From the NCBI RefSeq assembly GCF_023195895.1, contig NZ_JALPRK010000001.1, forward strand, positions 186,001-250,000: a stretch of 64,000 nt of DNA. The letters are read 5' to 3'. How positions within the stretch are numbered: position 1 is the first letter of the stretch; every line of letters starts with the position of its first letter. The notes under the pieces were generated by a model. It searched no databases and was not told the origin of the DNA. It was given only the letters and a program-made list of their open reading frames with translations. The DNA comes from Paenibacillus mellifer (GTDB lineage: Bacteria; Bacillota; Bacilli; Paenibacillales; Paenibacillaceae). Both the position numbers and the translations under genes were made by a program. Shown piece after piece: positions 1-7,688 of the stretch.

Positions 1-1111
1 TTTTGACCGTCCACGGGTTCATTTTTAGCTCAAAAAACAACTGGTCGACCAGCAAATCGAACGTATTCATCATCCGGTATTCGCCTTCGTTTACGACCCA
101 TAGCGGCTTGCCGTCCTGCTCCAGCAGCTCGGTGGAACCGTAATAGCTGCGGATGGCGTGCGCGAGCATAAACTTCTGGTCCTCGGTCAACTTCGAGTCG
201 TAGACTAGCGTCTCGGCCTTCCGCGCAACCTCCAGCTTACGGTCGAACTCAGCCAGCGCATAGTCTGCCACGTCCTCGATATTGGCGAAGTACCGCGTGT
301 AATAATAGGACGCGTCCATCCCGGTGGTGACATAACCGGCGCGATAGAAACAGAGTGCAAAGCGGTAGGTAGCTTTCTCGCCGGCTGGGGTATCCATGAG
401 CAGAGCGCCCACTGGCCCGAGACCAAATCGGAGGTTCTCCGGAACCTTTGGCTTCAGGATCGCTTCCATCGTGAAAAAGCCTGCGCTCGTAATTCGCGGG
501 TCATTCGCCGCAATCGCGGTATGACGGCCTTGGCCGATGCCGCAGATCCGGCCGTCGGTCACATCCTCCAAGCGTCGGATCGCACTGAACGGATCGATGT
601 TCTGCAAGCCGAAGAAGGCTTTGCGCGACGAAGTTCCCCGGGTGTTGTCGACGGTAATTTCCGCCAGCACGGCCGGCATGAGCGCGAAACGCAGCTGCTC
701 TTCGGTCGCCGTCTCAGGGTCGGGCACGCCTTCAAACGGCGAGATCAGGCGGAACGTTAAATCGCCGGCTTGCCATTCGTCGATCGCCGCACCAAATCGG
801 CGGACGATCTCGCCGCGGCCGAACGGTTCGATGAGACCGCTTTCTATTTTCTGAACGGAATGCTGTTCGCTGGTCTCGTCACTGCTCTCTTCCGTCGTAT
901 AACGATCCCGCTCGTCCAGACCTTCGCCGAAGAATGGCAGGGCCCGGTAATGTTCTTGCCCGTCGTCCTGCAAGCCGATGTAGATGTTCTGCTTAGGCGG
1001 GCTGCCCAGCTCGAGGTCGAATCCGCCGCTTTGGCCGGGATGTCCCAACGTAAAGCTGGCGAAGGCTCCCATCGGGGAGTGATGCGCGTTAAAGAATATA
1101 TTTTTACCCAA
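1..1111 (-). CDS. GH52 beta-xylosidase, 3' end beyond window
   Basis: Retaining beta-xylosidase of glycoside hydrolase family 52, expected to release xylose from xylo-oligosaccharides in the cytoplasm (no signal peptide is seen). About 370 codons are visible, all open, and the frame runs off the left edge, so the C-terminal half with the family's acid/base residue is missing here. The N-terminus (MGKNIFFNAHHSPMGAFASF) and the block NEGEYRMMNTFDL near residues 341-353 are characteristic of GH52; the first Glu of NEGEY (about E342) corresponds to the family's nucleophile. The start is a TTG at 1111-1109, preceded by AGGAGG with about 8 nt spacing. It is divergent from the AraC-type regulator at 1267, its likely regulator. 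Recognition is from memory of family sequences. Confidence 0.88.
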   Translation of the reverse strand, partial: MGKNIFFNAHHSPMGAFASFTLGHPGQSGGFDLELGSPPKQNIYIGLQDDGQEHYRALPFFGEGLDERDRYTTEESSDETSEQHSVQKIESGLIEPFGRGEIVRRFGAAIDEWQAGDLTFRLISPFEGVPDPETATEEQLRFALMPAVLAEITVDNTRGTSSRKAFFGLQNIDPFSAIRRLEDVTDGRICGIGQGRHTAIAANDPRITSAGFFTMEAILKPKVPENLRFGLGPVGALLMDTPAGEKATYRFALCFYRAGYVTTGMDASYYYTRYFANIEDVADYALAEFDRKLEVARKAETLVYDSKLTEDQKFMLAHAIRSYYGSTELLEQDGKPLWVVNEGEYRMMNTFDLLVDQLFFELKMNPWTVK

Positions 1112-1150
1112 GTTAATTACCTCCTGTTCAAATGATTGCGGTTGTGCTAG

Positions 1151-1163
1151 TTTGATTATATCA
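1151..1163. promoter_or_regulatory. Palindrome overlapping a -10-like element of the GH52 gene
   Basis: TTGATTATATCAA is an odd-length palindrome between the divergent GH52 and AraC genes. On the minus strand it contains TATAAT at 1160-1155. No convincing -35 was found, so the exact promoter is uncertain. It is a candidate binding site for the divergent AraC regulator or a repressor. Confidence 0.35.
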
Positions 1164-1266
1164 AGGCTTTGGGGGAACGCCCATATCCAAACCGCCGATC
1201 GATTTATCCAAAACGTTCAAAGGCGGCGAGGAGGGGGACCACAAACAGCGAAGCGGAGGGACGAGG

Positions 1267-2190
1267 GTGGTTAGAGAACATCAGGTTACGGAATATATGC
1301 TGCCGGATATGGACTCGACGTTTAAGCTCTTTGCCGCGCATCTGCGGACGGTGACGAGCGCGTGGTCGTACCCGCGGCACAGCCACCCGCTGTTCGAGGT
1401 GAACCTGCTGCTGGCGGGCAGTCAGGAGATGATCGTGGGCGGCAAACGGTATGTACAGCAGCCTGGCGATTTCCTGCTGCTGCGTCCCGAGGATGTGCAC
1501 GAAAGCCGGGCGCTCGGGACGGAGCCGATGACGTATTATTGTCTGCATTTTAACGTCGACGAGCCCGTGCTCCGCGAGTTGCTTTGCCGCGGCGAGGAGC
1601 TCCTGCACACGGCGGAGAGCCCGCTGGCCGCGATCATCCGGCCAAGCTTGGATAAGCTGATCACGTTGACCTCGGATGGGGCAGGCGCGAAGCTGGCGGA
1701 CAAGATGCGGGCGTTGTCCGCGGTGTTCGAGCTGTTCGCCGGCCTGAGCGAAGGGCTGGCGGAACGGGAAGCCGGCGCTCCGGGCAGCCGGACGAACCGG
1801 ATCGCGGCGGAGATTGCCGCCGGTCTGGAGCGCAGCGTCGAGGAGTCGGAGGCTGGGAACGCGGTAACGGTCGAGGGTTTCGGCGGCGACGGCGACGACG
1901 GTGGCGATGGGGATCGGACGCGCGAAACCGTTGCGGCGGTTACCGCCGGGCTCGGTTACAGTGCGTCCTCCTGCAACCGGATTTTTCGCAGCGTCTACGG
2001 GATGTCGCCGCGCCAATACTTATCGGCGTTAAAGCTGAAGAAGGCCAAGCTCCTGCTGATGGAGCCGGAGCTGTCGGTGGAAGCCGTCTCGATGAGGCTG
2101 GGGTACAAGGATATCGCACATTTCAGCCGGCAGTTTAAACGCTGGACCGGAGAATCGCCCGGCAAGTTCAGAGCCAGGTTTCATATTTAA
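1267..2190 (+). CDS. AraC-family transcriptional regulator with cupin sensor domain
   Basis: DNA-binding regulator of the AraC/XylS type, 307 aa. Residues about 30-100 form a cupin-like ligand domain (PRHSHPLFEVNLLLAG, then PGDFLLLRPEDVHE). The last roughly 100 residues form the double HTH, ending in GYKDIAHFSRQFKRWTGESPGKFR, a textbook second HTH. The start is GTG behind a GGAGGG-type site. It is divergent from the GH52 xylosidase and 26 bp upstream of the esterase fusion, so it probably controls xylan-side-chain and xylo-oligosaccharide use. One oddity is a Gly/Asp-rich insertion (GFGGDGDDGGDGD, about residues 204-216) just before the first HTH. The ligand is not known. Confidence 0.9.
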   Translation: MVREHQVTEYMLPDMDSTFKLFAAHLRTVTSAWSYPRHSHPLFEVNLLLAGSQEMIVGGKRYVQQPGDFLLLRPEDVHESRALGTEPMTYYCLHFNVDEPVLRELLCRGEELLHTAESPLAAIIRPSLDKLITLTSDGAGAKLADKMRALSAVFELFAGLSEGLAEREAGAPGSRTNRIAAEIAAGLERSVEESEAGNAVTVEGFGGDGDDGGDGDRTRETVAAVTAGLGYSASSCNRIFRSVYGMSPRQYLSALKLKKAKLLLMEPELSVEAVSMRLGYKDIAHFSRQFKRWTGESPGKFRARFHI

Positions 2191-2216
2191 CTTTATATAG
2201 AAAGGGATGGGCTGCT

Positions 2217-3914
2217 TTGACCATAGAAATTGAAAGCGCTGACTTTGTCGCGTTGCCGCTCCGCAAGCGAATCGTCTTTTTTGGCGACAGCATTACGGAG
2301 AACGGAACGTATATCCGTAATTTGGAGGCTTTTTTCTTGAAGCATCTGCCGGAAAGCCGGCTGGAGTGGATCAATTTGGGGGTTAGCAGCGAAACTGCGG
2401 CGGGAACCAGCGAAGCGGATCATCCGTTTCCCCGTCCCTGTGTGCACGAGCGTTTGGAGCGCGCTTTGGCGGAAGTGCGGCCGGATTGGGCATTTATTTG
2501 TTACGGTATGAACGACGGCATCTACCATCCGCTGGGTGAATCACGCTTCGAAGCTTATCGCGACGGAGTGCGCCGGGCTGTTGAGCGGGTGCGCGGCGCG
2601 GGAGCTCGTGTCATCCTGATGACGCCGCCGCCGTTTGACGTTGCCTCGATCGGCGGGGAGGCGCTGCCGGAAGGAATGGACGATTACTCGTTTGAGCGCC
2701 CTTACGTCGACTATAACTCTGTGTTGGAACGTTATGGGGCTTGGGTGCGCGAGTACGGCGAGGCCGAAGGGCTGACGGTCGTGGATCTTCGCGAACCGCT
2801 TGGTCATTTGATCCGCGCGCGGCGGGAGGCGGACCCCGATTATCGTTACGGCGATGGCATCCACCCGAATGAAGACGGGCATTGGGTGATCGCGCGGACG
2901 ATTCTGAGCCGCGTGTTCCATCTGGAGATGGAGCGGATACCGGATTGGGCGGAAAGCGGGAATCGTGAGTTCATTCGGCTAGTCGGCGAGCGCCGAGCCG
3001 TGCTGAACGCGGCATGGCGGGAACATGTCGGGCATACGAACCCGAACAAGATGGAGACGCCGCCGCTCGCGGAGGCGTTGCAGCAGGCGGAGGCGTTGCT
3101 GCCGGCGATCAAGCGGGCCGCCTTAGCGGAGGGCGGCGCGGAGAGCGAGGAGGTGCGCGAATGGATGGGGGATGTGCGCACCGACTTTTACTTCGGCGGC
3201 CGCGAATGCGTGGTGGTCGCTCCGCAGGAGGCCGCGCCTGGTCGGCCGTGGGTGTGGCGGAGCGAGTTCTTCGGCGCGTTCGCGGACGCCGACCTCGCCT
3301 TGCTCAAGCAAGGCTGGCATATCGCCTATTGCCGGCTGAGCCATCTTTACGGCTGCCCGTACGCTGCCGGGCAGATGGAAGCCTTTCGCGCCGAGGTGGC
3401 CGCGAAATACACGCTCGCCCTGAAGCCGGTGCTGTTCGGCTTCAGCCGGGGCGGCCTGTACGCGCTGCGGTACGCCGCGCTGTACCCGGATCGCGTCGCG
3501 GCGTTGTACCTCGACGCGCCGGTGGTGGACATCCGCAGCTGGCCGGGGGGCCAGGGTGCGGGTCGAGGCGCGCCGGAGGAGTGGCGCGACTGCTTGGCAG
3601 CATACGGCATCGCCCAAGCCGCGTCTTCTCCGGCGGAGGCCGCCCGGCTTGCCGGCGAGGTGACGGAGCGCCTGCTGGCGGGGCTCGCTGCGCCGGCCCG
3701 CGCCGGCGTGCCGGTGCTGCTCGTCTCCGGTGACGCGGACCTCGACGTGCCGTTCGAGGAGAACGGCGCGGTGCTGAAGCGCGCCTACCAAGCCCACGGC
3801 GGCGCGGTGACGACGATCCTCAAGCCGGGTGGCGGTCATCACCCGCACAGCTTGCCCGACGTCACGCCGATCGTGGAGTTTGTTCTCGCAGCGGCAGCGA
3901 ACCACTTGCGATAA
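2217..3914 (+). CDS. Two-domain hydrolase: SGNH esterase fused to alpha/beta hydrolase
   Basis: A 565-aa fusion of two unrelated serine hydrolases. Residues about 15-250 are an SGNH/GDSL domain: block I FFGDSITENG with Ser25, block III GMND near residue 100, and the Asp/His block GIHPNEDGHW near residue 220. Residues about 300-560 are an alpha/beta hydrolase: nucleophile elbow GFSRGG (Ser410), acid in SGDADLDVP, and His541 or His542 in GGGHHPH. No signal peptide is seen, so it is probably cytoplasmic. The start is TTG behind AAAGGGATGG. It sits directly downstream of the AraC regulator and beside GH52, which suggests deacetylation or de-esterification of imported xylo-oligosaccharides; that role is inference. 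Both catalytic sets look intact. Confidence 0.85.
   Translation: MTIEIESADFVALPLRKRIVFFGDSITENGTYIRNLEAFFLKHLPESRLEWINLGVSSETAAGTSEADHPFPRPCVHERLERALAEVRPDWAFICYGMNDGIYHPLGESRFEAYRDGVRRAVERVRGAGARVILMTPPPFDVASIGGEALPEGMDDYSFERPYVDYNSVLERYGAWVREYGEAEGLTVVDLREPLGHLIRARREADPDYRYGDGIHPNEDGHWVIARTILSRVFHLEMERIPDWAESGNREFIRLVGERRAVLNAAWREHVGHTNPNKMETPPLAEALQQAEALLPAIKRAALAEGGAESEEVREWMGDVRTDFYFGGRECVVVAPQEAAPGRPWVWRSEFFGAFADADLALLKQGWHIAYCRLSHLYGCPYAAGQMEAFRAEVAAKYTLALKPVLFGFSRGGLYALRYAALYPDRVAALYLDAPVVDIRSWPGGQGAGRGAPEEWRDCLAAYGIAQAASSPAEAARLAGEVTERLLAGLAAPARAGVPVLLVSGDADLDVPFEENGAVLKRAYQAHGGAVTTILKPGGGHHPHSLPDVTPIVEFVLAAAANHLR
2231..2244 (+). promoter_or_regulatory. Candidate cre (CcpA) site inside the 5' end of the esterase-fusion gene
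   Basis: TGAAAGCGCTGACT matches the cre consensus TGWAANCGNTNWCA at every position but the last. It lies 15 bp inside the coding sequence, a common place for roadblock-type cre sites. CcpA binding is inferred. Confidence 0.55.
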
Positions 3915-3921
3915 CAATCGT

Positions 3922-3955
3922 GAACCACCGTCCACTACGATTTGGGCGGTGGTTC
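3922..3955 (+). terminator. Hairpin downstream of the hydrolase fusion
   Basis: A 12-bp stem (GAACCACCGTCC paired with GGGCGGTGGTTC, one G-T pair) begins 8 nt after the stop. It lacks a clear T-run, so termination strength is uncertain. Confidence 0.5.
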
Positions 3956-4039
3956 GTTGCGTTAAAGTGAGGGGAAGTAACGGATGAGGAAGAGGGGCGT
4001 TTAAGGAGCGAGTTTGATGGCCAATAGCGCGAAGCTTGT

Positions 4040-4379
4040 AACTAGTAGCTCGTACACCGGATTTACACACGCGTAACTGACAGCTCGCAATTCGTAACTC
4101 ACAACTCGCAACACGTATCTACACACTCGTAACACACAACTCGCAAGACGTAACCCATAACTCACAAGTCACAACGCTTAACTCACAACTCGCAACTCAA
4201 AACTTGCTATTAGCAACCCGTAATTCACAACTCAATACTAGCCATGCACCATAACTGGCATCACACAACTCACCATGCCATTAACTCGCAATCATAACCC
4301 GAATCACAAATCCGCAAACGGGTAATTAGCAACTCATGACTTACAACTCACAATTTCCAACTTGTATCTAGTATCTCGT
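4040..4379. repeat. Degenerate 7-bp tandem repeat array (consensus AACTCRY)
   Basis: About 340 bp in which the sequence can be cut into consecutive heptamers such as AACTCAC, AACTCGC, AACACGT, AACTCGT and AAGTCAC, with only occasional slips in register (for example near 4250-4330). ACAACTC occurs exactly at least six times. The period of 7 is not a multiple of 3, and no plausible gene occupies the stretch. Function unknown; it resembles the heptameric short tandem repeats described in filamentous cyanobacteria. Confidence 0.8.
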
Positions 4380-4505
4380 TCACGCTGCACGTTACTGGTA
4401 ACTTGTAGCTTCTTACGCACGTCTGATGGGTTAGCTGAATCACACCGGTCTTTTTGCGCAAAACAACATATCCGTTCGCAGCAGCTAACCTCCTAACAGG
4501 CCATT

Positions 4506-4625
4506 CTATATGAAATTTCATATAGATTTTCGGATTTGAGGGTGGAAAACGCAGTTATGTTCGAAATTTCATATATAACTCCCTATTTGAGCGTGAACTC
4601 GGCGATTCTATTCGAAATTTCATAT
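4506..4625. repeat. Three ~50-bp tandem repeats built on GAAATTTCATATA
   Basis: GAAATTTCATATA occurs at 4512-4524, 4563-4575 and 4613-4625, with periods of 51 and 50 bp. The spacers are related (ATTTGAGGGTGGAA against ATTTGAGCGTGAA). The first copy sits in a perfect 20-bp palindrome, CTATATGAAATTTCATATAG (4506-4525). A short frame through these repeats exists but looks like a by-product. Could be an intergenic repeat family or a multi-site operator. Confidence 0.8.
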
Positions 4626-4673
4626 ACATTCTCATTCCTCGTGACCGCACCGATCGTCCTAATTAAGCCACTG

Positions 4674-4714
4674 AAAAAGGACGCACACAGGGCATTCTCT
4701 GCGGCGTCCTTTTT
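4674..4714 (-). terminator. Rho-independent terminator of the GH9 gene
   Basis: The inverted repeat AAAAAGGACGC / GCGTCCTTTTT lies immediately beyond the stop of the minus-strand GH9 gene. The A/T tails on both sides could serve both directions. Confidence 0.85.
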
Positions 4715-4718
4715 AAGG

Positions 4719-6374
4719 TTACTTCACAAACTGTGAGACGGCGAACACGGCCGGCGAGTTCCAATAGATCGTTACTTCATTTCCGGCGTAACTGAGTTCG
4801 TGGTCGACGAAGCATTGTGCTGGAGGCAGGCCCTGCAGATGCTCCTGCATGTAGTCGTCGTTCAGGTTGCGGTTTGGACCCCCGGACACGAGGCCGGGAA
4901 CGGCCGCTTCCACGTCGTCCGCTACGGACGGGCGGTAATGGAGATGATTGACCGGGCGGTCGCCAAAGCCGGACACGTAGCTGATATCAAGTACGTTGCG
5001 ACCCAGGAGATAGTGAATATGCTCAAGCGCCAGCTCCCGGTAACGTTCCTCACCGCCAAGACGGCGTGCGATCAGGAAGAGCATCGCGTTATTCATGAGC
5101 AACATGTTGCTACCCCAAATATAATCCTCCGGGCGCATGGAGGTTAGATAACCGTCTTCCGCGCAACGGAGGGCTAGCCGTTCCGCTTCCGCGAGCAGTC
5201 CCTGTTGCAACGTCGCGCGTAAATCGGCATCTGTATGGGCACTCGCTTCTGCACCAAGCAGGTAGGCGATGGTCCCGTAGCCGCTCATATTGGTCCAGCC
5301 TAGCTCATATTTGGCGAAGGGGAGCGCAGCCAACTCGCGGAACGCTTCATGATAGTTCGCATCGCCGGTCGTACGGTATAACTCGGCGGCGGCCCAATAG
5401 CGTTCATCTAAGTCGCTCGCATCGCCGTATTCGCCCGTGCCTACATCGGACGGATTCTTGAAGCCGGGACCGTCCGGATGAGGTGGTGTGCGATCCAGCC
5501 AAGCCCAAGCGCGCTCAGCCGCTTGCAGGCACCGTGTGGCGAAGGCGTCGTCGAACGGCCGGTAGACTCTCGCGGCAAATGCCATAACGCCGGCCAGACA
5601 AGCGGTCGCAGTCGCGGAGACGGGCAGGAAATACAAGGCGGCCCGGTCGTCCTCCGGCATCACGTCCAGTGGCGGGAATTGCTTGGTCGTCAATTTGTGG
5701 AAAGCACCGCCTGTACGAGGGTCCTGCATTTTGAACAACCATTCTAGCTCGTATCGGCATTCGTGTAGCACATCCGGCATCCGATCATCGCTTTCCGGCA
5801 ACGGAATCGATCGTTGAAACGCCCCCGGGTTCCCCTCATAAGCTAAGAGCAAATCGGTAACTGCTTTGGCTCCTGGGCCGGTATATTTCCCATAATCGCC
5901 GGCGTCGTGCCAACCGCCGCAGCTATCCAGGCGAAGGGAAGGGTCGTCGTAAACGATGCCTTCGGAGGTATGACAGGCGTGATGCTTCCATGGGCCGGCG
6001 AAAGGTTCCTCCAGCTCCATGCCGCAACGCAAATAATAAAAGGCCTTCAGCAAGCCTTGCTGCAAATCGGTATAGGGGTTGCTGTCGATGACAAACGCCG
6101 CCGAGCTTTGGCCATTCAGGCTAACCCGGTAGGTTCCCGGCGTTCTTAGATCCCCGAAGTCACCCCGGCAGACCGTTGCTCCCGACGCTTCGTCCCAATG
6201 CGAAGGCCCGGTCGTGCTCCGGTAAACTACTTCTTCCGAAGAAGTATCAACAATTTCGAATTCACCGCCCGGACCGGCGTAAACAAAAGATTTAGCGGCT
6301 TCGGCCGGGTATCCGAGCTGGTTGACGGCGATACTTCGACGCAGCGGCATAGGGGTGCTGGACGTTTGGTTCAT
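4719..6374 (-). CDS. Intracellular glycoside hydrolase family 9 enzyme
   Basis: GH9 inverting beta-glycanase or exo-glycosidase of 551 aa. Residues about 12-95 form an Ig-like N-terminal domain (IAVNQLGYPAEAAKSFVY is the typical opening of CelD_N) and residues about 100-551 the (alpha/alpha)6 catalytic domain. GGWHDAGDYGKYTG carries the catalytic base pair (D157, D160), and SYAGNEVTIYWNSP at the C-terminus holds the catalytic acid E533. There is no signal peptide, so it likely acts on imported beta-glucan or cello-oligosaccharides, possibly from the non-reducing end like other intracellular GH9s. The start is ATG behind AGAGGGATATGTC. A cre-like site lies just upstream at 6401-6414. Linkage specificity cannot be read from the sequence. 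Confidence 0.88.
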   Translation of the reverse strand: MNQTSSTPMPLRRSIAVNQLGYPAEAAKSFVYAGPGGEFEIVDTSSEEVVYRSTTGPSHWDEASGATVCRGDFGDLRTPGTYRVSLNGQSSAAFVIDSNPYTDLQQGLLKAFYYLRCGMELEEPFAGPWKHHACHTSEGIVYDDPSLRLDSCGGWHDAGDYGKYTGPGAKAVTDLLLAYEGNPGAFQRSIPLPESDDRMPDVLHECRYELEWLFKMQDPRTGGAFHKLTTKQFPPLDVMPEDDRAALYFLPVSATATACLAGVMAFAARVYRPFDDAFATRCLQAAERAWAWLDRTPPHPDGPGFKNPSDVGTGEYGDASDLDERYWAAAELYRTTGDANYHEAFRELAALPFAKYELGWTNMSGYGTIAYLLGAEASAHTDADLRATLQQGLLAEAERLALRCAEDGYLTSMRPEDYIWGSNMLLMNNAMLFLIARRLGGEERYRELALEHIHYLLGRNVLDISYVSGFGDRPVNHLHYRPSVADDVEAAVPGLVSGGPNRNLNDDYMQEHLQGLPPAQCFVDHELSYAGNEVTIYWNSPAVFAVSQFVK

Positions 6375-6400
6375 GACATATCCCTCTTTTCGATCGATTA

Positions 6401-6414
6401 AGTAAACGGTTTCA
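6401..6414 (-). promoter_or_regulatory. Candidate cre (CcpA) site upstream of GH9
   Basis: Read on the minus strand, TGAAACCGTTTACT matches TGWAANCGNTNWCA except at the last base. It lies about 27 bp before the GH9 start, in the 5' leader or promoter region. The rest of the 6375-6600 stretch holds no gene I can support. Confidence 0.55.
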
Positions 6415-6601
6415 AATTTGTGTATTTCCTCTTACTAGACTCAGTTCTAATGCTGCTTCATTACTCTTCTATCCTTGCACGTTCCGATTCGAATAACAAG
6501 ACTCGAAATTGAATGATCGATCGTCATAATTTCAACGGTATTGGATCGTTCGGAGATCTGTCACAATAACCGGGAGTTTCTGACAAACGTCGGGGATCCT
6601 A

Positions 6602-6630
6602 TCGACTCTTCTCTGGTAGTATGGTATCAT
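6602..6630 (+). promoter_or_regulatory. Candidate sigma-A promoter of the amino-acid ABC operon
   Basis: TCGACT (6602-6607), a 17-bp spacer, then TATCAT (6625-6630). Transcription from here would give a leader of about 155 nt that includes the duplicated hairpins at 6688-6764. Confidence 0.4.
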
Positions 6631-6687
6631 GATAGTCTGATAACGTATTAGCGAACTAAAGTGAAAGACCTTCTGTTGATGCAAGCA

Positions 6688-6775
6688 CAGAAACAGCAGC
6701 ACGAAAGAAGCGTGCGCAGGGGAGCAATTGCAGGAACAGCAGCACGCAAGAAGCTTGCACACAGAGGTTAACCTC
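6688..6775 (+). repeat. Duplicated hairpin element and palindrome in the ABC operon leader
   Basis: Two direct repeats with a 43-bp period (6688-6719 and 6731-6764) share CAGCAGCACG and AAGAAGC. Each can fold on itself (GCACG-AAAGAAG-CGTGC and GCAAG-AAG-CTTGC). They are followed by the perfect palindrome GAGGTTAACCTC at 6764-6775, next to the ribosome binding site. It fits no riboswitch class I know; it could be a protein-binding leader. Confidence 0.6.
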
Positions 6776-6791
6776 AGGGGGAGAGAGACAG

Positions 6792-7577
6792 ATGAAAACA
6801 AATCGAAAAATGATCATGATGGGCCTTGTGATGGCTCTAGTATTGACGATGCTGGCCGGCTGCTCGGGCTCAGGCTCGGGGAAAGAGGACAACAAGCTGG
6901 TGATCGGGATCGATGATAAATTCGCACCGATGGGCTTCCGTGATGAAAATAATGAAATTGTGGGCTTCGACATTGATTACGCCAAAGCGGCGGCGGGGAA
7001 AATGGGAATGGAGGCCACCTTCCAGCCGATCGACTGGTCGGCGAAGGAATCCGAACTGAACAGCGGACGGATCGATTTGATCTGGAACGGATATACGATT
7101 ACGGATGAACGCAAAGGCAAAGTGTTGTTTACGAAACCTTACTTGAAAAATAGCCAGGTGGTCGTCACGCTCGCCGATTCGGAAATTGCTCAGCTTAGTG
7201 ATCTGGCCGGTAAAGAAGTGGGCCTGCAGTCGTTATCTTCCGCGGCTGACGCGCTAAACGCGGCTCCGATCAAGAGCGAGATCAAAACCGTTTCCGAATT
7301 CCCGGACAACGTGTTGGCGCTCAGCGATCTCAAGACGGAGCGGCTCGATGCGGTCGTGATCGACGAGGTTGTGGCGAGATATTACATGTCCAAAGAAGTA
7401 GGGACGTTTAAGCTGCTGGACGAATCGTTGGCGCCCGAGGAATACGGCATCGGCGTGAAGAAAGGCAATGAGGAGCTGCTAAACAAACTGCAGCAGGCGC
7501 TTGACGAGCTGAACCAGGATGGGACCGCGTCCGAAATTTCGCAAAAATGGTTTGGTGAGGATAAAGTACTGAAGTAG
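6792..7577 (+). CDS. Polar amino-acid ABC transporter substrate-binding lipoprotein
   Basis: Extracellular solute-binding protein family 3, 261 aa, anchored to the membrane by lipid on the Cys of the lipobox LAGC (about residue 23). The mature part opens LVIGIDDKFAPMGFRDENNEIVGFDIDYAKA, the standard amino-acid binding fold, and contains SGRIDLIWNGYTITDERK in the hinge/ligand region. A good Shine-Dalgarno (GGGGGAGAG) precedes the ATG. It is first in an operon with a permease (7689) and an ATPase (8361). A terminator-like hairpin after its stop probably keeps the binding protein in excess. The substrate is a polar amino acid or cystine-like compound and cannot be fixed from the sequence. Confidence 0.92.
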   Translation: MKTNRKMIMMGLVMALVLTMLAGCSGSGSGKEDNKLVIGIDDKFAPMGFRDENNEIVGFDIDYAKAAAGKMGMEATFQPIDWSAKESELNSGRIDLIWNGYTITDERKGKVLFTKPYLKNSQVVVTLADSEIAQLSDLAGKEVGLQSLSSAADALNAAPIKSEIKTVSEFPDNVLALSDLKTERLDAVVIDEVVARYYMSKEVGTFKLLDESLAPEEYGIGVKKGNEELLNKLQQALDELNQDGTASEISQKWFGEDKVLK

Positions 7578-7588
7578 AAGCTTGCGTT

Positions 7589-7622
7589 AAAAAACCGGAT
7601 TGCTAAGGGAATCCGGTTTTTT
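7589..7622 (+). terminator. Intra-operon terminator/attenuator after the binding protein
   Basis: AAAAAACCGGATT and AATCCGGTTTTTT form a perfect 13-bp stem with an 8-nt loop and T-tail, 11 nt after the stop. The permease lies downstream on the same strand, so partial read-through is expected. Confidence 0.85.
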
Positions 7623-7688
7623 GCTGGCCCTGGTGAAGTTGGCGGGGCATGGCCTGAATAAATATGGATGGATTTGAGGAGAGCGACC

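Noticed and set aside
205..1135. Several short open frames opposing the GH52 gene
   Set aside because: All lie inside the continuous GH52 frame on the minus strand, which has clear family motifs and a strong ribosome site.
3014..4070. Long open frames on both strands within the hydrolase fusion (for example 3014-3733 plus and 3123-4070 minus)
   Set aside because: They have high-GC, Arg-rich compositions typical of shadow frames, while the main frame has two intact catalytic triads.
4040..4625. Possible CRISPR array
   Set aside because: The units are contiguous 7-bp or 50-bp degenerate repeats without constant-length unique spacers, and no cas genes are in the window.
4536..4736. A 66-codon plus-strand open frame
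   Set aside because: It is largely translated 50-bp repeat plus the GH9 terminator, has no ribosome site, and runs into the GH9 3' end.
6637..6791. T-box or amino-acid riboswitch in the ABC leader
   Set aside because: No T-box sequence (TGGNACCGCG-like) and no terminator hairpin before the gene; only duplicated hairpins are seen.
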